Assembly (NCBI RefSeq): GCF_018882215.1
Contig: NZ_JACVOX010000003.1
Location: forward strand, 62,001 to 126,000
From: Polynucleobacter sp. AP-Kaivos-20-H2
GTDB lineage: Bacteria; Pseudomonadota; Gammaproteobacteria; Burkholderiales; Burkholderiaceae
Length of the DNA: 64,000 nucleotides
Direction: 5' to 3'
Below, one piece after another: positions 17,930-27,429 of the stretch (positions are counted from its first letter, which is position 1; the number at the start of each line of letters is the position of its first letter). The notes under the pieces were generated by a model. The model made no database searches. It had not been told where the DNA came from and was given only the letters and a program-made list of their open reading frames with translations. A program made the position numbers and the translations under genes.

Positions 17930-19015
17930 ATGAATACTCAAAACAAAGCAAGCGCTGAAGCTGCAATTCATTATCCCTTAGGAGACGCTCTTCCGGAAGT
18001 GGGTAGCAGCATAGAGGTTGCGCCGGGTGTTCGCTGGATCAGAATGCGCCTGCCCTTTGCTTTAGATCACATCAATCTTTGGCTGCTGCGTGATGAAATT
18101 GATGGTGTTGCGGGTTGGACGATTGTGGACTGCGGTATTGCTAATGATGAGACAAGAGCCTCATGGGAGCAGGTGTTTGCTACTCAGCTTGAAGGCTTAC
18201 CAGTCTTGCGCGTGATAGTGACGCATATGCATCCTGACCATGTGGGTCTATCGCAATGGCTCTGTGAAAAATGGCATGTCCCCATGTGGATTTCCATGAC
18301 AGATTACTTAACTGCTCAATGGTTAAGTTGCAAAGAGGGTGGTGCTGCAGTTGGTTCACGCGCTGGCAGTGGTGGTTCTGCAGATCACTTTCAAAGACAT
18401 GGTTTAACGGGCTCAGAAGATTTAGAAAAAATTCGCGGGCGCTCCAATTACTACAGCAATATGGTTCCTGGAGTGACTCGTCAATATCGCCGCATTATTG
18501 ATGGTGAATTAATTGCAATAGGTGGTCGTACGTGGCAAGTCATTATGGGTTATGGGCATGCGCCTGAGCATGCTTCGCTGTTTTGTAAAGATCTTGGGGT
18601 GTTGATTTCTGGGGATATGTTGTTGCCTCGCATCTCTACCAATGTAAGTGTCTATGATGCAGATCCAGATGCAGATCCGCTAGGCTTATATCTTGACTCT
18701 ATTGAAAAATATTTAGTGTTGCCTGAGGGCGCATTGGTACTTCCTTCACACGGCAAACCATTTACTGGAATTAGGCCGCGTGTTGCGCAACTCAAAGCGC
18801 ATCATGATGATCGCTTGGCGGATACTTTGGCCGCATGTAAAAAACCGGCACATGCTAGGGAGATTGTGCCGGTTTTGTTTAAACGTGAATTAGATATTCA
18901 TCAACTCACATTTGCAATGGGTGAGGCTATTGCTCATCTGAATTACCTACTTCGTCGAGGAAAGTTGCATCGCCAGCTTTGCGAGGACGGCGTGTTGCGG
19001 TTTTCCGTGGTTTAG
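17930..19015 (+). CDS. MBL-fold metallo-hydrolase
   Basis: A 361-residue metallo-beta-lactamase-fold protein. The zinc motif THMHPDHVG (HxHxDH) is near residue 99, the next ligand His is in GYGHAPEHAS near 205, the bridging Asp in LISGDMLLPRIS, and the last His in LPSHGKPF near 285. The C-terminal ~70 residues form a winged-helix-like domain seen in the LACTB2-like subset. Possible activities include thioesterase, hydrolase or nuclease; none can be fixed from sequence. Its final 89 bases overlap phaM on the other strand, a larger convergent overlap than usual here. Confidence 0.9.
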   Translation: MNTQNKASAEAAIHYPLGDALPEVGSSIEVAPGVRWIRMRLPFALDHINLWLLRDEIDGVAGWTIVDCGIANDETRASWEQVFATQLEGLPVLRVIVTHMHPDHVGLSQWLCEKWHVPMWISMTDYLTAQWLSCKEGGAAVGSRAGSGGSADHFQRHGLTGSEDLEKIRGRSNYYSNMVPGVTRQYRRIIDGELIAIGGRTWQVIMGYGHAPEHASLFCKDLGVLISGDMLLPRISTNVSVYDADPDADPLGLYLDSIEKYLVLPEGALVLPSHGKPFTGIRPRVAQLKAHHDDRLADTLAACKKPAHAREIVPVLFKRELDIHQLTFAMGEAIAHLNYLLRRGKLHRQLCEDGVLRFSVV

Positions 19016-19385
19016 CACTAGTCGTTTTGGTCTTAGATTCTTCTTTGGGGGCGCTTGTTGAACTGGCCGCAGAGCCGGCTGCTGAGACAGCATCACCAAA
19101 GGATTTGAGTGCCATCATGGTGGCATGCTGAACTTCAAGACCCTGAATAGTCGATTTGAGGATGTTGAGGTTCAAATTGAGCCAGTTTTCAACGCTTTTA
19201 AGGTCTTTAATGCGCTTTTCTAGCTCATCTACATCCAAGCCAGGAAAAGCTGAAGCAAAGCCACCAGCAGCCATAGAGGCGTCTGCCGTAAAGGGGAACT
19301 GCCCAGCCTGACCTGCGGCACCTTGCCCCCACATTGTTTTAAACATATCTAGGCTTTGATTGAATTCTGGAATGGTTCCAAACAT
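18927..19385 (-). CDS. phaM: PhaM-like polyhydroxyalkanoate granule regulatory protein
   Basis: This resembles PhaM of Cupriavidus, which activates PHB synthase, binds DNA through a basic C-terminus and links granules to the nucleoid. The recognisable core is DVDELEKRIKDLKSVENWL, then NLNILKSTIQGLEVQHATMMALKSFG, a predicted coiled coil. The C-terminal third is Ala/Ser rich and then basic with KPRKTATRRPRK. I place the start at the ATG at 19385, which has a GGAG site seven bases upstream, rather than the TTG at 19421. Unlike typical PhaM, an acidic tail (LDEVGNSDEQ) follows the basic stretch; this tail is encoded opposite the end of the MBL gene. Confidence 0.78.
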   Translation of the reverse strand: MFGTIPEFNQSLDMFKTMWGQGAAGQAGQFPFTADASMAAGGFASAFPGLDVDELEKRIKDLKSVENWLNLNLNILKSTIQGLEVQHATMMALKSFGDAVSAAGSAASSTSAPKEESKTKTTSAKPRKTATRRPRKAGDATFLDEVGNSDEQ

Positions 19386-19459
19386 AGGGGCTCCGGGGTA
19401 AATGAAAAGTGGCTTTTCCAATAGAATAAGGGATTCTAGAGATTATCCCCGGTTTAACA

Positions 19460-20524
19460 ATGCAATCTAATGGTTTGTCCCAGCCCTATACCCGCGGTCA
19501 AAAGCTTCCCGAGCTTTTGAAGCAGCGCATCCTCATTTTGGATGGCGCCATGGGCACCATGATTCAGCAATACAAGTTAACTGAAGCCGACTATCGCGGT
19601 TTGCCGGGAAATACCCGATTTGCCGATCATCCTGGCGATATCAAAGGTAACAATGAGCTTTTAGTTTTGACTCAGCCGCAAATTATTAGCAAGATCCATG
19701 AGCAATATTTGGATGCTGGCGCAGACATTATTGAAACCAATACTTTTGGTGCCACCTCAGTGGCGCAAGAGGATTACAAGATGGCTGGCTTGGCTCGTGA
19801 GATGAATGAAGTCTCTGCCAAATTAGCGCGCGCAGCTTGTGAAAAATACAGCACTCCAGAAAGACCGCGTTTTGCTGCAGGCGCGATTGGGCCTACACCA
19901 AAGACGGCAAGTATTTCACCGGATGTTAATGATCCTGGCGCACGCAATGTGAGCTTTGATGTATTACGCGCTTCGTATCGCGAGCAGATTGAAGGATTAT
20001 TTGCGGGTGGCGTCGATTTATTTTTGGTTGAAACTATTTTCGATACGCTTAATGCCAAAGCTGCACTCTTTGCCCTCGATGAATTTTTTGAAGAGACCGG
20101 TGAGCGTTTGCCGGTAATGATTTCTGGAACAGTGACCGATGCATCTGGCCGTATTTTGTCTGGTCAAACAGTTGAGGCCTTCTGGAATAGTTTGCGTCAC
20201 ATCAAGCCACTCACCTTTGGTTTGAACTGCGCATTAGGTGCTGCTTTAATGCGCCCTTATATTGCAGAGCTAGCAAGAATTTGCGATGCGGCAGTGTCTT
20301 GTTACCCGAATGCGGGCTTGCCTAATCCGATGAGTGATACTGGCTTTGATGAGACCCCAGAAATCACTTCTAGCCTAGTAGATGGTTTTGCTAAAGATGG
20401 CTTGGTTAATTTAGTAGGTGGCTGCTGCGGCACGACACCTGATCACATTCGCGCAATTGCTAATGCGGTTGCTAAACGGAAGCCACGCGCTTTCTATCGT
20501 GAGAATGCGGAGGTATCAGCATGA
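19460..20524 (+). CDS. metH: Methionine synthase, homocysteine-binding half (split MetH, part 1)
   Basis: This 354-residue protein equals the N-terminal homocysteine S-methyltransferase module of cobalamin-dependent methionine synthase. [13 protein letters not shown] opens the barrel, and the zinc-binding cysteines are visible in GLNCALG and in the [12 protein letters not shown] motif near residue 325. In E. coli this module is fused to the rest of MetH. Here it ends and the next ORF starts with a four-base ATGA overlap, so the two halves should be made in equal amounts. Split metH is familiar in Burkholderiales. No ribosome site or B12 riboswitch is apparent in the short gap upstream. Confidence 0.93.
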   Translation: MQSNGLSQPYTRGQKLPELLKQRILILDGAMGTMIQQYKLTEADYRGLPGNTRFADHPGDIKGNNELLVLTQPQIISKIHEQYLDAGADIIETNTFGATSVAQEDYKMAGLAREMNEVSAKLARAACEKYSTPERPRFAAGAIGPTPKTASISPDVNDPGARNVSFDVLRASYREQIEGLFAGGVDLFLVETIFDTLNAKAALFALDEFFEETGERLPVMISGTVTDASGRILSGQTVEAFWNSLRHIKPLTFGLNCALGAALMRPYIAELARICDAAVSCYPNAGLPNPMSDTGFDETPEITSSLVDGFAKDGLVNLVGGCCGTTPDHIRAIANAVAKRKPRAFYRENAEVSA

Positions 20525-23271
20525 GCACGATAGAGAAAAAAGCGATGCCAGCAATGAAGCTTTCTGGTCTTGAGCCATTTAACGTTACTGCTGATGTTGG
20601 CTTCGTCAATATTGGGGAGCGCACTAATGTCACTGGCTCCAAAGCATTTTCTAGAATGATTTTGAATAATCAATTTGATGAAGCGCTAGTTGTAGCGCGT
20701 CAGCAGGTTGAGAATGGCGCACAAGTCATCGACATCAATATGGATGAAGCGATGTTGGATTCTGAAGCGGCGATGACACGCTTCCTCAATTTGATCGCCT
20801 CTGAGCCTGATATTGCACGCGTTCCCATCATGATCGACTCCTCCAAGTGGAGTGTGATTGAAGCGGGTCTGAAGTGTATTCAAGGTAAGCCAATTGTTAA
20901 CTCGATCTCCTTAAAAGAGGGTGAAGAGTCTTTTAGAAAACAAGCACGTCTAATTCGTCGTTATGGTGCTGCTTCTGTAGTGATGGCTTTTGATGAGGTA
21001 GGGCAAGCCGATACCTTTAAGCGTAAGACAGAAATTTGTCAGCGCTGCTATGAGATTTTGGTCAATGAGATTGGCTTCCCAGCAGAAGACATTATTTTCG
21101 ATCCGAATATTTTTGCAATCGCTACTGGTATTGAAGAGCACGACAACTACGCTGTCGACTTTATTAATGCCACTCGCTGGATTAAAGAAAATCTGCCGGG
21201 CGCTAAGGTTAGTGGCGGCGTATCCAATGTGAGCTTCTCATTTCGCGGCAATGATCGTGTGCGCGAAGCGATTCATACGGTGTTCTTGTATCACGCCATT
21301 CAAGCTGGCATGGACATGGGTATTGTGAACGCTGGTCAGTTGGGTGTTTACGCTGATTTGGATCCTGAGTTGCGTGAGCGTGTTGAGGATGTTGTTCTCA
21401 ATCGCTTTAAAGAAAAAGATGGTAAGACACCGACAGAGCGTTTGTTGGACATTGCCGATCAATTTAAAGGTGGTGGCGCTAAACAGGTTGAGAACCTCGT
21501 TTGGCGTGAAGCCCCTGTACGTGAGCGTCTAACGCATGCCCTAGTGCATGGCATTACTACTTTTATTGAAGAAGATACCGAAGAGTTGCGCGCAGAAATT
21601 ATGGGCGCTGGCGGCAGACCTATTGAGGTCATTGAAGGCCCGCTGATGGATGGCATGAATGTCGTGGGCGACTTGTTTGGCGCTGGCAAGATGTTCTTGC
21701 CTCAAGTGGTCAAGAGTGCGCGTGTAATGAAACAAGCGGTTGCCATCTTGATTCCGTACATCGAAGAAGAAAAGCGCCAACATATTGCAGCAGGCGGCGA
21801 AGCCAAAGCTAAGGGCAAGATTGTCATGGCCACTGTGAAGGGCGACGTGCATGATATCGGTAAAAATATTGTGACTGTTGTTCTGCAATGTAATAACTTT
21901 GAAGTAGCCAATATGGGGGTGATGGTTCCTTGTGCAGAGATCCTCAAGCGTGCCAAAGCAGAGAATGCAGATATTGTTGGTTTATCTGGATTGATTACAC
22001 CTTCGCTAGAAGAAATGACTTATGTTGCGCAAGAGATGCAACGTGATGATTGGTTTCGCGAACGTCAAATTCCGCTGATGATTGGTGGCGCAACAACTTC
22101 GCGCGTTCATACAGCGGTAAAGATTGCCCCACACTACGATGGCCCTGTGGTGTATGTACCTGACGCATCCCGCTCAGTTTCAGTAGCTTCCAGCTTACTT
22201 TCTGATGAGAGTGCCAAGAAATTTATTCAAGATTTGCGCGATGACTATGTACGCATTCGTGAACAGCATGCTAATAAGAAGGCAGCACCAACGATTTCTT
22301 TAGAGGCAGCGCGCAAGAACCGCGAGATGATCGACTGGTCTGCTTATGTTCCAGAGAAGCCGAAGTTCATTGGCCGTCGTGTATTTAAAAACTTTGCACT
22401 GAGCGATATTGCTAAATATATTGACTGGACGCCATTCTTTCAGACTTGGGACCTTGCAGGTAAATTCCCAGCAATCCTGGATGATGAAGTTGTTGGTGTA
22501 GAAGCTCGCAAAGTATTTGCTGACGCCCAAGCCTTACTCGATAAACTGATTAAAGGGCAATGGCTACAAGCCGATGCAGTAGTTGCTTTCTATCCTGCTA
22601 ATACCGTTGGCGACGATATCGTTTTGTATAGCGATGAAGCACGTCAGCATCCTTTGTTTGTATGGCATAACTTGCGTCAACAATCCGAGCGTCCAGTTGT
22701 AGAGGGTGTACGCAGACCTAATCGTTGTCTGGCTGATTACGTTGCGCCAAAAGATTCTGGCGTTGCTGATTATCTGGGTTGTTTTGCAGTTACCACCGGT
22801 CATGGTGTTGAAAAGAAAGTGGCTGAGTTTCAGGCAAAGCACGATGACTACAGTGCCATTATGTTGAAGGCCTTAGCGGACCGATTGGCAGAAGCGTTTG
22901 CTGAACTCATGCACCATCGTGTTCGTACAGACTTATGGGGTTATGCAACAGACGAGATTTTGACCAATGATCAGATGATTAATGAGGAATACCGCGGTAT
23001 TCGTCCGGCACCTGGTTACCCAGCCTGCCCTGCACATGAAGTTAAGGAAGATTTATTGCGGGTAATTGGCTCTGAAGATATTGGCATGACTCTGACTGAG
23101 TCGATGGCCATGAATCCAGCTTCAAGCGTGAGCGGTTTCTATTTGGCTCATCCGGATGCGCGCTACTTTAATGTGGGTAAGCTATCGGATGATCAGGTTG
23201 AAGACTTGGCTAAACGCCGTGGTCAAAGTATTGAAGATACCCGTCGTCAGCTAGCGAGCTTGTTAGATTAA
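20521..23271 (+). CDS. metH: Methionine synthase, pterin/cobalamin/reactivation part (split MetH, part 2)
   Basis: A 916-residue protein with the remaining MetH modules in order. The pterin-binding domain starts with [16 protein letters not shown]. The cobalamin cap and Rossmann domain carry [13 protein letters not shown] near residue 440, whose His (DxHxxG motif) ligates cobalt, then [10 protein letters not shown]. The C-terminal SAM-binding activation domain contains [15 protein letters not shown] and [13 protein letters not shown]. Together with part 1 it transfers methyl from 5-methyltetrahydrofolate to homocysteine. The stop codon shares a palindromic TTAA with the convergent DUF1840 gene. 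Confidence 0.95.
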   Translation: MSTIEKKAMPAMKLSGLEPFNVTADVGFVNIGERTNVTGSKAFSRMILNNQFDEALVVARQQVENGAQVIDINMDEAMLDSEAAMTRFLNLIASEPDIARVPIMIDSSKWSVIEAGLKCIQGKPIVNSISLKEGEESFRKQARLIRRYGAASVVMAFDEVGQADTFKRKTEICQRCYEILVNEIGFPAEDIIFDPNIFAIATGIEEHDNYAVDFINATRWIKENLPGAKVSGGVSNVSFSFRGNDRVREAIHTVFLYHAIQAGMDMGIVNAGQLGVYADLDPELRERVEDVVLNRFKEKDGKTPTERLLDIADQFKGGGAKQVENLVWREAPVRERLTHALVHGITTFIEEDTEELRAEIMGAGGRPIEVIEGPLMDGMNVVGDLFGAGKMFLPQVVKSARVMKQAVAILIPYIEEEKRQHIAAGGEAKAKGKIVMATVKGDVHDIGKNIVTVVLQCNNFEVANMGVMVPCAEILKRAKAENADIVGLSGLITPSLEEMTYVAQEMQRDDWFRERQIPLMIGGATTSRVHTAVKIAPHYDGPVVYVPDASRSVSVASSLLSDESAKKFIQDLRDDYVRIREQHANKKAAPTISLEAARKNREMIDWSAYVPEKPKFIGRRVFKNFALSDIAKYIDWTPFFQTWDLAGKFPAILDDEVVGVEARKVFADAQALLDKLIKGQWLQADAVVAFYPANTVGDDIVLYSDEARQHPLFVWHNLRQQSERPVVEGVRRPNRCLADYVAPKDSGVADYLGCFAVTTGHGVEKKVAEFQAKHDDYSAIMLKALADRLAEAFAELMHHRVRTDLWGYATDEILTNDQMINEEYRGIRPAPGYPACPAHEVKEDLLRVIGSEDIGMTLTESMAMNPASSVSGFYLAHPDARYFNVGKLSDDQVEDLAKRRGQSIEDTRRQLASLLD

Positions 23272-23585
23272 ACGCCCCACATAACGGGTTCGTCCTTGGC
23301 TTTGGACTGCTTCATCAGCTCCAGGAATGGGTAGGCTCGCTGTCCAAGGCGATCGGCCAGCTTAGGCTTCTCAGCGCCCTTCTCGGACTCGTCATTCGTT
23401 TTAGCCCGCTCCTCAAGATCTTTGAGGATGGCAGTTTCTAGAGCAGTGATGAGGTCTGGAAGTTGCTCAACGGTCAAGATTCCGCGAGGCTCCAGGGCGC
23501 GCCCCAAAATATCAAAAATTCGTTTAGTCAGATCCGCCAGCATGATGACATCTGGACCGGCCTTTGAGCGAAATTGATAGATCAT
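23268..23585 (-). CDS. DUF1840 domain-containing protein
   Basis: A 105-residue soluble protein matching the betaproteobacterial DUF1840 family. Features are the opening [16 protein letters not shown], then [18 protein letters not shown], and a C-terminal [11 protein letters not shown] with a terminal VMWGV. Function is unknown. It overlaps the metH part 2 stop by four bases in convergent orientation and is divergent from argS with a 35-base gap. Confidence 0.82.
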   Translation of the reverse strand: MIYQFRSKAGPDVIMLADLTKRIFDILGRALEPRGILTVEQLPDLITALETAILKDLEERAKTNDESEKGAEKPKLADRLGQRAYPFLELMKQSKAKDEPVMWGV

Positions 23586-23620
23586 TTCGATAGCTTACCA
23601 CCTGATAAACTCACTTATCT

Positions 23621-25348
23621 ATGTTGTTAACCAATAAAAATCGTTTAATTGAAATGCTGAATACTGCACTTGCAGGCTTGGCTCAGGAACGCGACCTAGG
23701 GGAGGCTCCTACCCCCCGTTTGGAGCGTCGCAAGGCTGTTGACCATGGGGATGTCGCTTGTAATATCGCCCTTCAGCTAGCAAAGGCTTGGAAGCTAAAC
23801 CCGCGTGAGCTGGCACAGGCCTTGGTGGAGCGCTTGCAGCAGCAAGTAGGCTTTAATGAGCTGATTGCATCCTGTGACATTGCTGGCCCAGGCTTTATTA
23901 ATTTCCGCCTTAGCAATGCTGCTAAGACTGCTGTAGTTCAGGAGATCCTTTCTACGGGAACTCATTTTGGTGAGTCTGTGCAGGGAGGTCAGTCTGCGCC
24001 AAGCGCCATGATTGAGTTTGTCTCCGCCAATCCAACCGGCCCATTGCATGTAGGTCACGGTAGACAAGCAGCGCTGGGCGATGCCTTAGCCAATTTATTG
24101 GCTACCCAGGGAATCAAAGTTCATCGTGAGTTTTATTACAACGATGCCGGTGTGCAGATTGCGAATTTAGCCTTGTCTGTTCAAGCACGCTTACAGGGTT
24201 TGAAACCTGGAGATGCCAAGTGGCCTGAACAGGCATATAACGGCGAATATATTGCAGAGATTTCTAGCGCATTTAAAGTCTCACCAGAATTTAAAGATGA
24301 TCTTGAAGCTATTCGTCAATTTGCGGTTGCTTATTTGCGCAATGAACAAGACATTGATTTAAAAACTTTTGGTGTGAAATTTGATTGCTATTACTTAGAG
24401 TCCTCTTTATATACCGACGGTAGCGTTGCACAAATTGTTGGCGACTTACAAAGCATTGGCAAGACCTATGAATCCGAAGGCGCGCTCTGGTTGAAGAGCA
24501 CGGATGATGGTGACGATAAAGATCGTGTGATGCGTAAGTCAGATGGTAGCTTTACCTACTTTGTGCCTGATGTGGCGTATCACACCAGCAAGTGGAATCG
24601 CGGCTTTCAGAAAGTAATTAATGTGCAGGGTAGCGATCACCACGGCACCATTGCCCGTGTCCGCTCGGGCCTGCAAGGCGTAGCACAGAAGCGCGGTTGG
24701 GATATTCCTAAAACGTATCCAGAGTATGTGCTGCACAAGATGGTTACTGTTATGCGCCATGGTGAAGAAGTCAAAATTTCTAAGCGTGCCGGCTCATATG
24801 TCACTGTGCGTGATTTGGTGGAATGGTCTGGTGGCGTTACTCCAGAGATGACGTCTGAAGAGCGGGAGTTAGCTTTGCAGCGCGGTCGCGATGCTGTGCG
24901 CTTTTTCTTGATCTCACGTAAGGCAGATACCGAATTTGTTTTTGATATTGATTTAGCATTACAGCAAAACGATGAGAATCCAGTGTTCTACGTTCAGTAT
25001 GCGCATGCAAGAATTAATTCAATCTTGCAACAGTGGGGTGGACAAATATCAGATTTGGCTACGGCCGATTTATCGCTCTTACAAAGCAAAGCATCGGATC
25101 ATTTACTGCGTCGTTTGGCAGAATACCCAGAAGTTCTGACCGCTGCTGCCGAAGAATTAGCACCGCATGCCTTGGCTTTTTACCTGCGTGACTTAGCGGG
25201 CGATTTCCATGCCTTCTATAACGCAGATCGCGTCTTGGTTGATGATCAAAACTTAAAGCAAGCGCGTCTTGCATTGCTACTGGCAACCCGCCAGGTTCTG
25301 CAAAATGGCTTAAAAGTACTCGGGGTATCAGCGCCAATAAAGATGTAA
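23621..25348 (+). CDS. argS: Arginine--tRNA ligase
   Basis: Class I aminoacyl-tRNA synthetase that charges tRNA-Arg. The 575-residue protein has the ATP-binding HIGH equivalent in [18 protein letters not shown] near residue 140 and a KMSK-like loop [18 protein letters not shown] near 385. The C-terminal DALR anticodon-binding helices include [14 protein letters not shown] and the terminal LGVSAPIKM, the usual ArgS ending. The N-terminal add-1 domain is also present. It is followed by the SPOR-domain gene after 35 bases, an order common in Burkholderiales. Confidence 0.96.
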   Translation: MLLTNKNRLIEMLNTALAGLAQERDLGEAPTPRLERRKAVDHGDVACNIALQLAKAWKLNPRELAQALVERLQQQVGFNELIASCDIAGPGFINFRLSNAAKTAVVQEILSTGTHFGESVQGGQSAPSAMIEFVSANPTGPLHVGHGRQAALGDALANLLATQGIKVHREFYYNDAGVQIANLALSVQARLQGLKPGDAKWPEQAYNGEYIAEISSAFKVSPEFKDDLEAIRQFAVAYLRNEQDIDLKTFGVKFDCYYLESSLYTDGSVAQIVGDLQSIGKTYESEGALWLKSTDDGDDKDRVMRKSDGSFTYFVPDVAYHTSKWNRGFQKVINVQGSDHHGTIARVRSGLQGVAQKRGWDIPKTYPEYVLHKMVTVMRHGEEVKISKRAGSYVTVRDLVEWSGGVTPEMTSEERELALQRGRDAVRFFLISRKADTEFVFDIDLALQQNDENPVFYVQYAHARINSILQQWGGQISDLATADLSLLQSKASDHLLRRLAEYPEVLTAAAEELAPHALAFYLRDLAGDFHAFYNADRVLVDDQNLKQARLALLLATRQVLQNGLKVLGVSAPIKM

Positions 25349-25383
25349 TGGCGAGGTATGAAGTGAAGATGTAAGATGAGGAA

Positions 25384-25971
25384 ATGATGAAAACACCGAA
25401 TCAACAAAACTCCCAATACGGCGGCACTATTCTCGGCTTTATTTTGGGTTTGGGCGTCGGCCTTGGAATCGCCTTTGTCATTGCCTTTTATCTTTCTAAA
25501 AATACCCCTCAAGAAAGACCGGGGATGCGTGCCCCAAGTCTGCCTTTGATCATTAAACCTTCTACAGCACCTGCTGAAGGTGAAGTAGGCGCTCCTGCCG
25601 AGCCAGTTGATTTAAATAAGCCGCTCCAGGGTAAATCACCAGCCCCTGCATCAACCGATCCAATTGGAGATTTGGTAAACGGCAAGAAAACTGCCGATAA
25701 GCCAGCGGATGCATCGCCTGCAAGCAAATCAGACGCCATTTATTTCTTGCAAGTGGGTGCGTTTACAAAGCGCGCTGATGCAGATGCGCAAAAAGCGAAT
25801 TTAGCAATCCAGGGAATTCAGGCTCAGCTTAGCGAAGTAACAAGTGACGGCAATACTCTCTGGCGCGTGCGGGTAGGCCCATATAACAGCGTTGATGAGA
25901 GCAACTCAGTACGAGATAAATTGAGTGGCATAGGACTTAAACCAACTTTAATTAAATCTAGCAAATCATGA
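25384..25971 (+). CDS. SPOR domain-containing protein (FtsN-like)
   Basis: A 195-residue bitopic membrane protein. A single transmembrane helix (about residues 18-38, GGTILGFILGLGVGLGIAFV) follows a short cytoplasmic tail, then a Pro/Ala-rich periplasmic linker, then a C-terminal SPOR domain (about 115-190) with YFLQVGAFTKRADADAQK and LWRVRVGPYNS. SPOR domains bind denuded septal peptidoglycan, so a role in cell division is likely, although FtsN itself is more distant. Two adjacent ATGs (25384, 25387) could start it; a GAGGAA site precedes both. It overlaps dsbA by four bases (ATGA). Confidence 0.88.
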   Translation: MMKTPNQQNSQYGGTILGFILGLGVGLGIAFVIAFYLSKNTPQERPGMRAPSLPLIIKPSTAPAEGEVGAPAEPVDLNKPLQGKSPAPASTDPIGDLVNGKKTADKPADASPASKSDAIYFLQVGAFTKRADADAQKANLAIQGIQAQLSEVTSDGNTLWRVRVGPYNSVDESNSVRDKLSGIGLKPTLIKSSKS

Positions 25972-26615
25972 TTTCATACAGCAAAAGATTCATTACTTTA
26001 TTAGCACTGCTTTTCTTAAGTGGCTTTGCTAGTGCACAAGCTCAAAAAATCGAAGAAGGCTTTGATTACCGCATATTGCCTGTTTCACAGCCGGTCGAAA
26101 CCAAAGGAAAAGTAGAGGTTATTGAATTCTTTTGGTACGGATGCCCCCATTGCTATGACTTTGAGCCAGAGCTCAGTAGCTGGGTAAAGCGCCAACCTAA
26201 GGATGTTGTCTTCAAAAGAGTCCCCGTAGCTTTCCGTGATGACTTCTTGCCCCATAGCCAAATGTATTACGCGCTCGAATCGATGGGCAAAGCTGATGCT
26301 TTAAATGAAAAAGTAATGTATGCAATGCATAAGGAAAATAAGCGCCTCTTAACGGAGACGGAGATTGCAGATTGGGTTGCGTCTCAAGGCATTGATCGTA
26401 ATACCTTCTTGGCAACCTATCGCTCTTTTGCAGTGGTGTCTAAAGCGCGTGCCGCTAAGCAATTAACCGAAGCCTATCGTATTGATGGCGTGCCGACGAT
26501 TGTGATGCAAGGCAAGTATGTGACATCACCATCTATTGCTGGGTCTAAAGCTAAAGCAATTGCAGTAATGGATTATCTAGAAGAGAAAATTCGTAAAGAC
26601 AAGTACAAGCAGTAA
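25968..26615 (+). CDS. dsbA: Thiol:disulfide interchange protein DsbA
   Basis: Periplasmic oxidoreductase that introduces disulfides into secreted proteins. The 215-residue precursor has a signal peptide (hydrophobic to about residue 22, ending SAQA). The thioredoxin fold carries FFWYGCPHCYDFEP, giving the CPHC active site near residues 61-64, and the cis-Pro loop RIDGVPTIVMQGKY. The long helical insertion typical of DsbA lies between. It is translationally coupled to the SPOR gene. Its partner DsbB is not in this window. Confidence 0.94.
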   Translation: MISYSKRFITLLALLFLSGFASAQAQKIEEGFDYRILPVSQPVETKGKVEVIEFFWYGCPHCYDFEPELSSWVKRQPKDVVFKRVPVAFRDDFLPHSQMYYALESMGKADALNEKVMYAMHKENKRLLTETEIADWVASQGIDRNTFLATYRSFAVVSKARAAKQLTEAYRIDGVPTIVMQGKYVTSPSIAGSKAKAIAVMDYLEEKIRKDKYKQ

Positions 26616-26629
26616 CCTCAAAATAGGTT

Positions 26630-26652
26630 GCTGCGTAATGCTTTAGCGCAGC
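26630..26652. terminator. Convergent hairpin between dsbA and the lipid operon
   Basis: GCTGCGTAA pairs with TTA-G-CGCAGC around a TGCT loop, a nine-pair stem with one bulged G. The following plus-strand bases (ttaaatttt) are T-rich. It fills the 37-base gap between two convergent stop codons and probably serves dsbA; on the other strand the T-tract (cctatttt) is weaker. Confidence 0.5.
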
Positions 26653-27429
26653 TTAAATTTTGACGAAGCGGCGCACAATCCAAAAGTAGATTGGGTAAGG
26701 CAAGATTCTCAGAAACTTTAAGAATCTTGTGAATCGCTTGGGGAAGTGAATATCGAATTCCCCCTTCTGAATACCGGTCAATATTTCGTTGGCTGCTTCC
26801 TCGGCACTAATTAAGGCTGGCATCTCAAAGTCATTTTTTGCAGTAGCCTCAGTAGCCACAAATCCTGGCGAGATCATGTGCACGCTGACTCCTGTCGGCA
26901 GCAAGTCGTAATATAAATTCTCGCAAAAGTTAATGATGGCAGCCTTACTTGGGCCATATGCCAAAGCTTTTGGCAGGCCGCTATACCCTGCAACGCTACC
27001 CACGATAGCAATATGTCCCGAGTGAGCCTTGAGCATCTCTGGCATCACTAATGCAACTGCTCTCATAGGCCCCAGAAGATTTGCATCGATTGTTTTTTCA
27101 GCAATCTTGAAATCAAAATAAGCTGCTCGCAATGGGGTGTATACGCCCGATACAAAGAGCAGGAGATCAATTCTGCCCCAAGCGTTCAAAATCGTTTTAT
27201 AGCCATCCTGGAGTTGCGCATCATCGGTAACGTCGATAGGAATGACTAGGCTTTGATCAATCGCTCCAGTGAGGGCAATTTCATTTAATCGTTCGGCTCT
27301 TCGGCTGGAAAGCGCTACTTTAGCGCCCTTGAGAAGAAGGGCTTGTGCACAAGCTTCGCCAATGCCGCTGGATGCGCCTATGACCCAGACTCTTTTGCCT
27401 GAGAAGTGATCTATTCCGCTTTGTTTCAT
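26653..27429 (-). CDS. SDR family oxidoreductase (lipid operon)
   Basis: A 258-residue classical short-chain dehydrogenase: cofactor loop GASSGIGEACAQAL near residue 18, NAG-like segment replaced by LFVSGVY, and the catalytic Ser...Tyr-x3-Lys in GSVAGYSGLPKALAYGPSKAA near 150. The C-terminus is hydrophobic and Arg/Phe rich (FLRILPYPIYFWIVRRF), suggesting membrane association. It is the last gene of a five-gene minus-strand operon, overlapping the cyclopropane synthase-like gene by four bases, so its substrate is probably lipid-derived. Exact reaction unknown. Confidence 0.85.
   Translation of the reverse strand: MKQSGIDHFSGKRVWVIGASSGIGEACAQALLLKGAKVALSSRRAERLNEIALTGAIDQSLVIPIDVTDDAQLQDGYKTILNAWGRIDLLLFVSGVYTPLRAAYFDFKIAEKTIDANLLGPMRAVALVMPEMLKAHSGHIAIVGSVAGYSGLPKALAYGPSKAAIINFCENLYYDLLPTGVSVHMISPGFVATEATAKNDFEMPALISAEEAANEILTGIQKGEFDIHFPKRFTRFLKFLRILPYPIYFWIVRRFVKI

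Noticed and set aside
17888-17971. Longer start for the DUF1289 protein
   Set aside because: The added 28 residues are hydrophobic, unlike the family, and overlap the start of the divergent MBL gene; a TTG with an AGG site gives the conserved domain.
19421-19459. Cobalamin riboswitch before metH
   Set aside because: Only about 75 bases separate phaM and metH starts, too short for a B12 riboswitch, and no B12-box-like sequence is visible.
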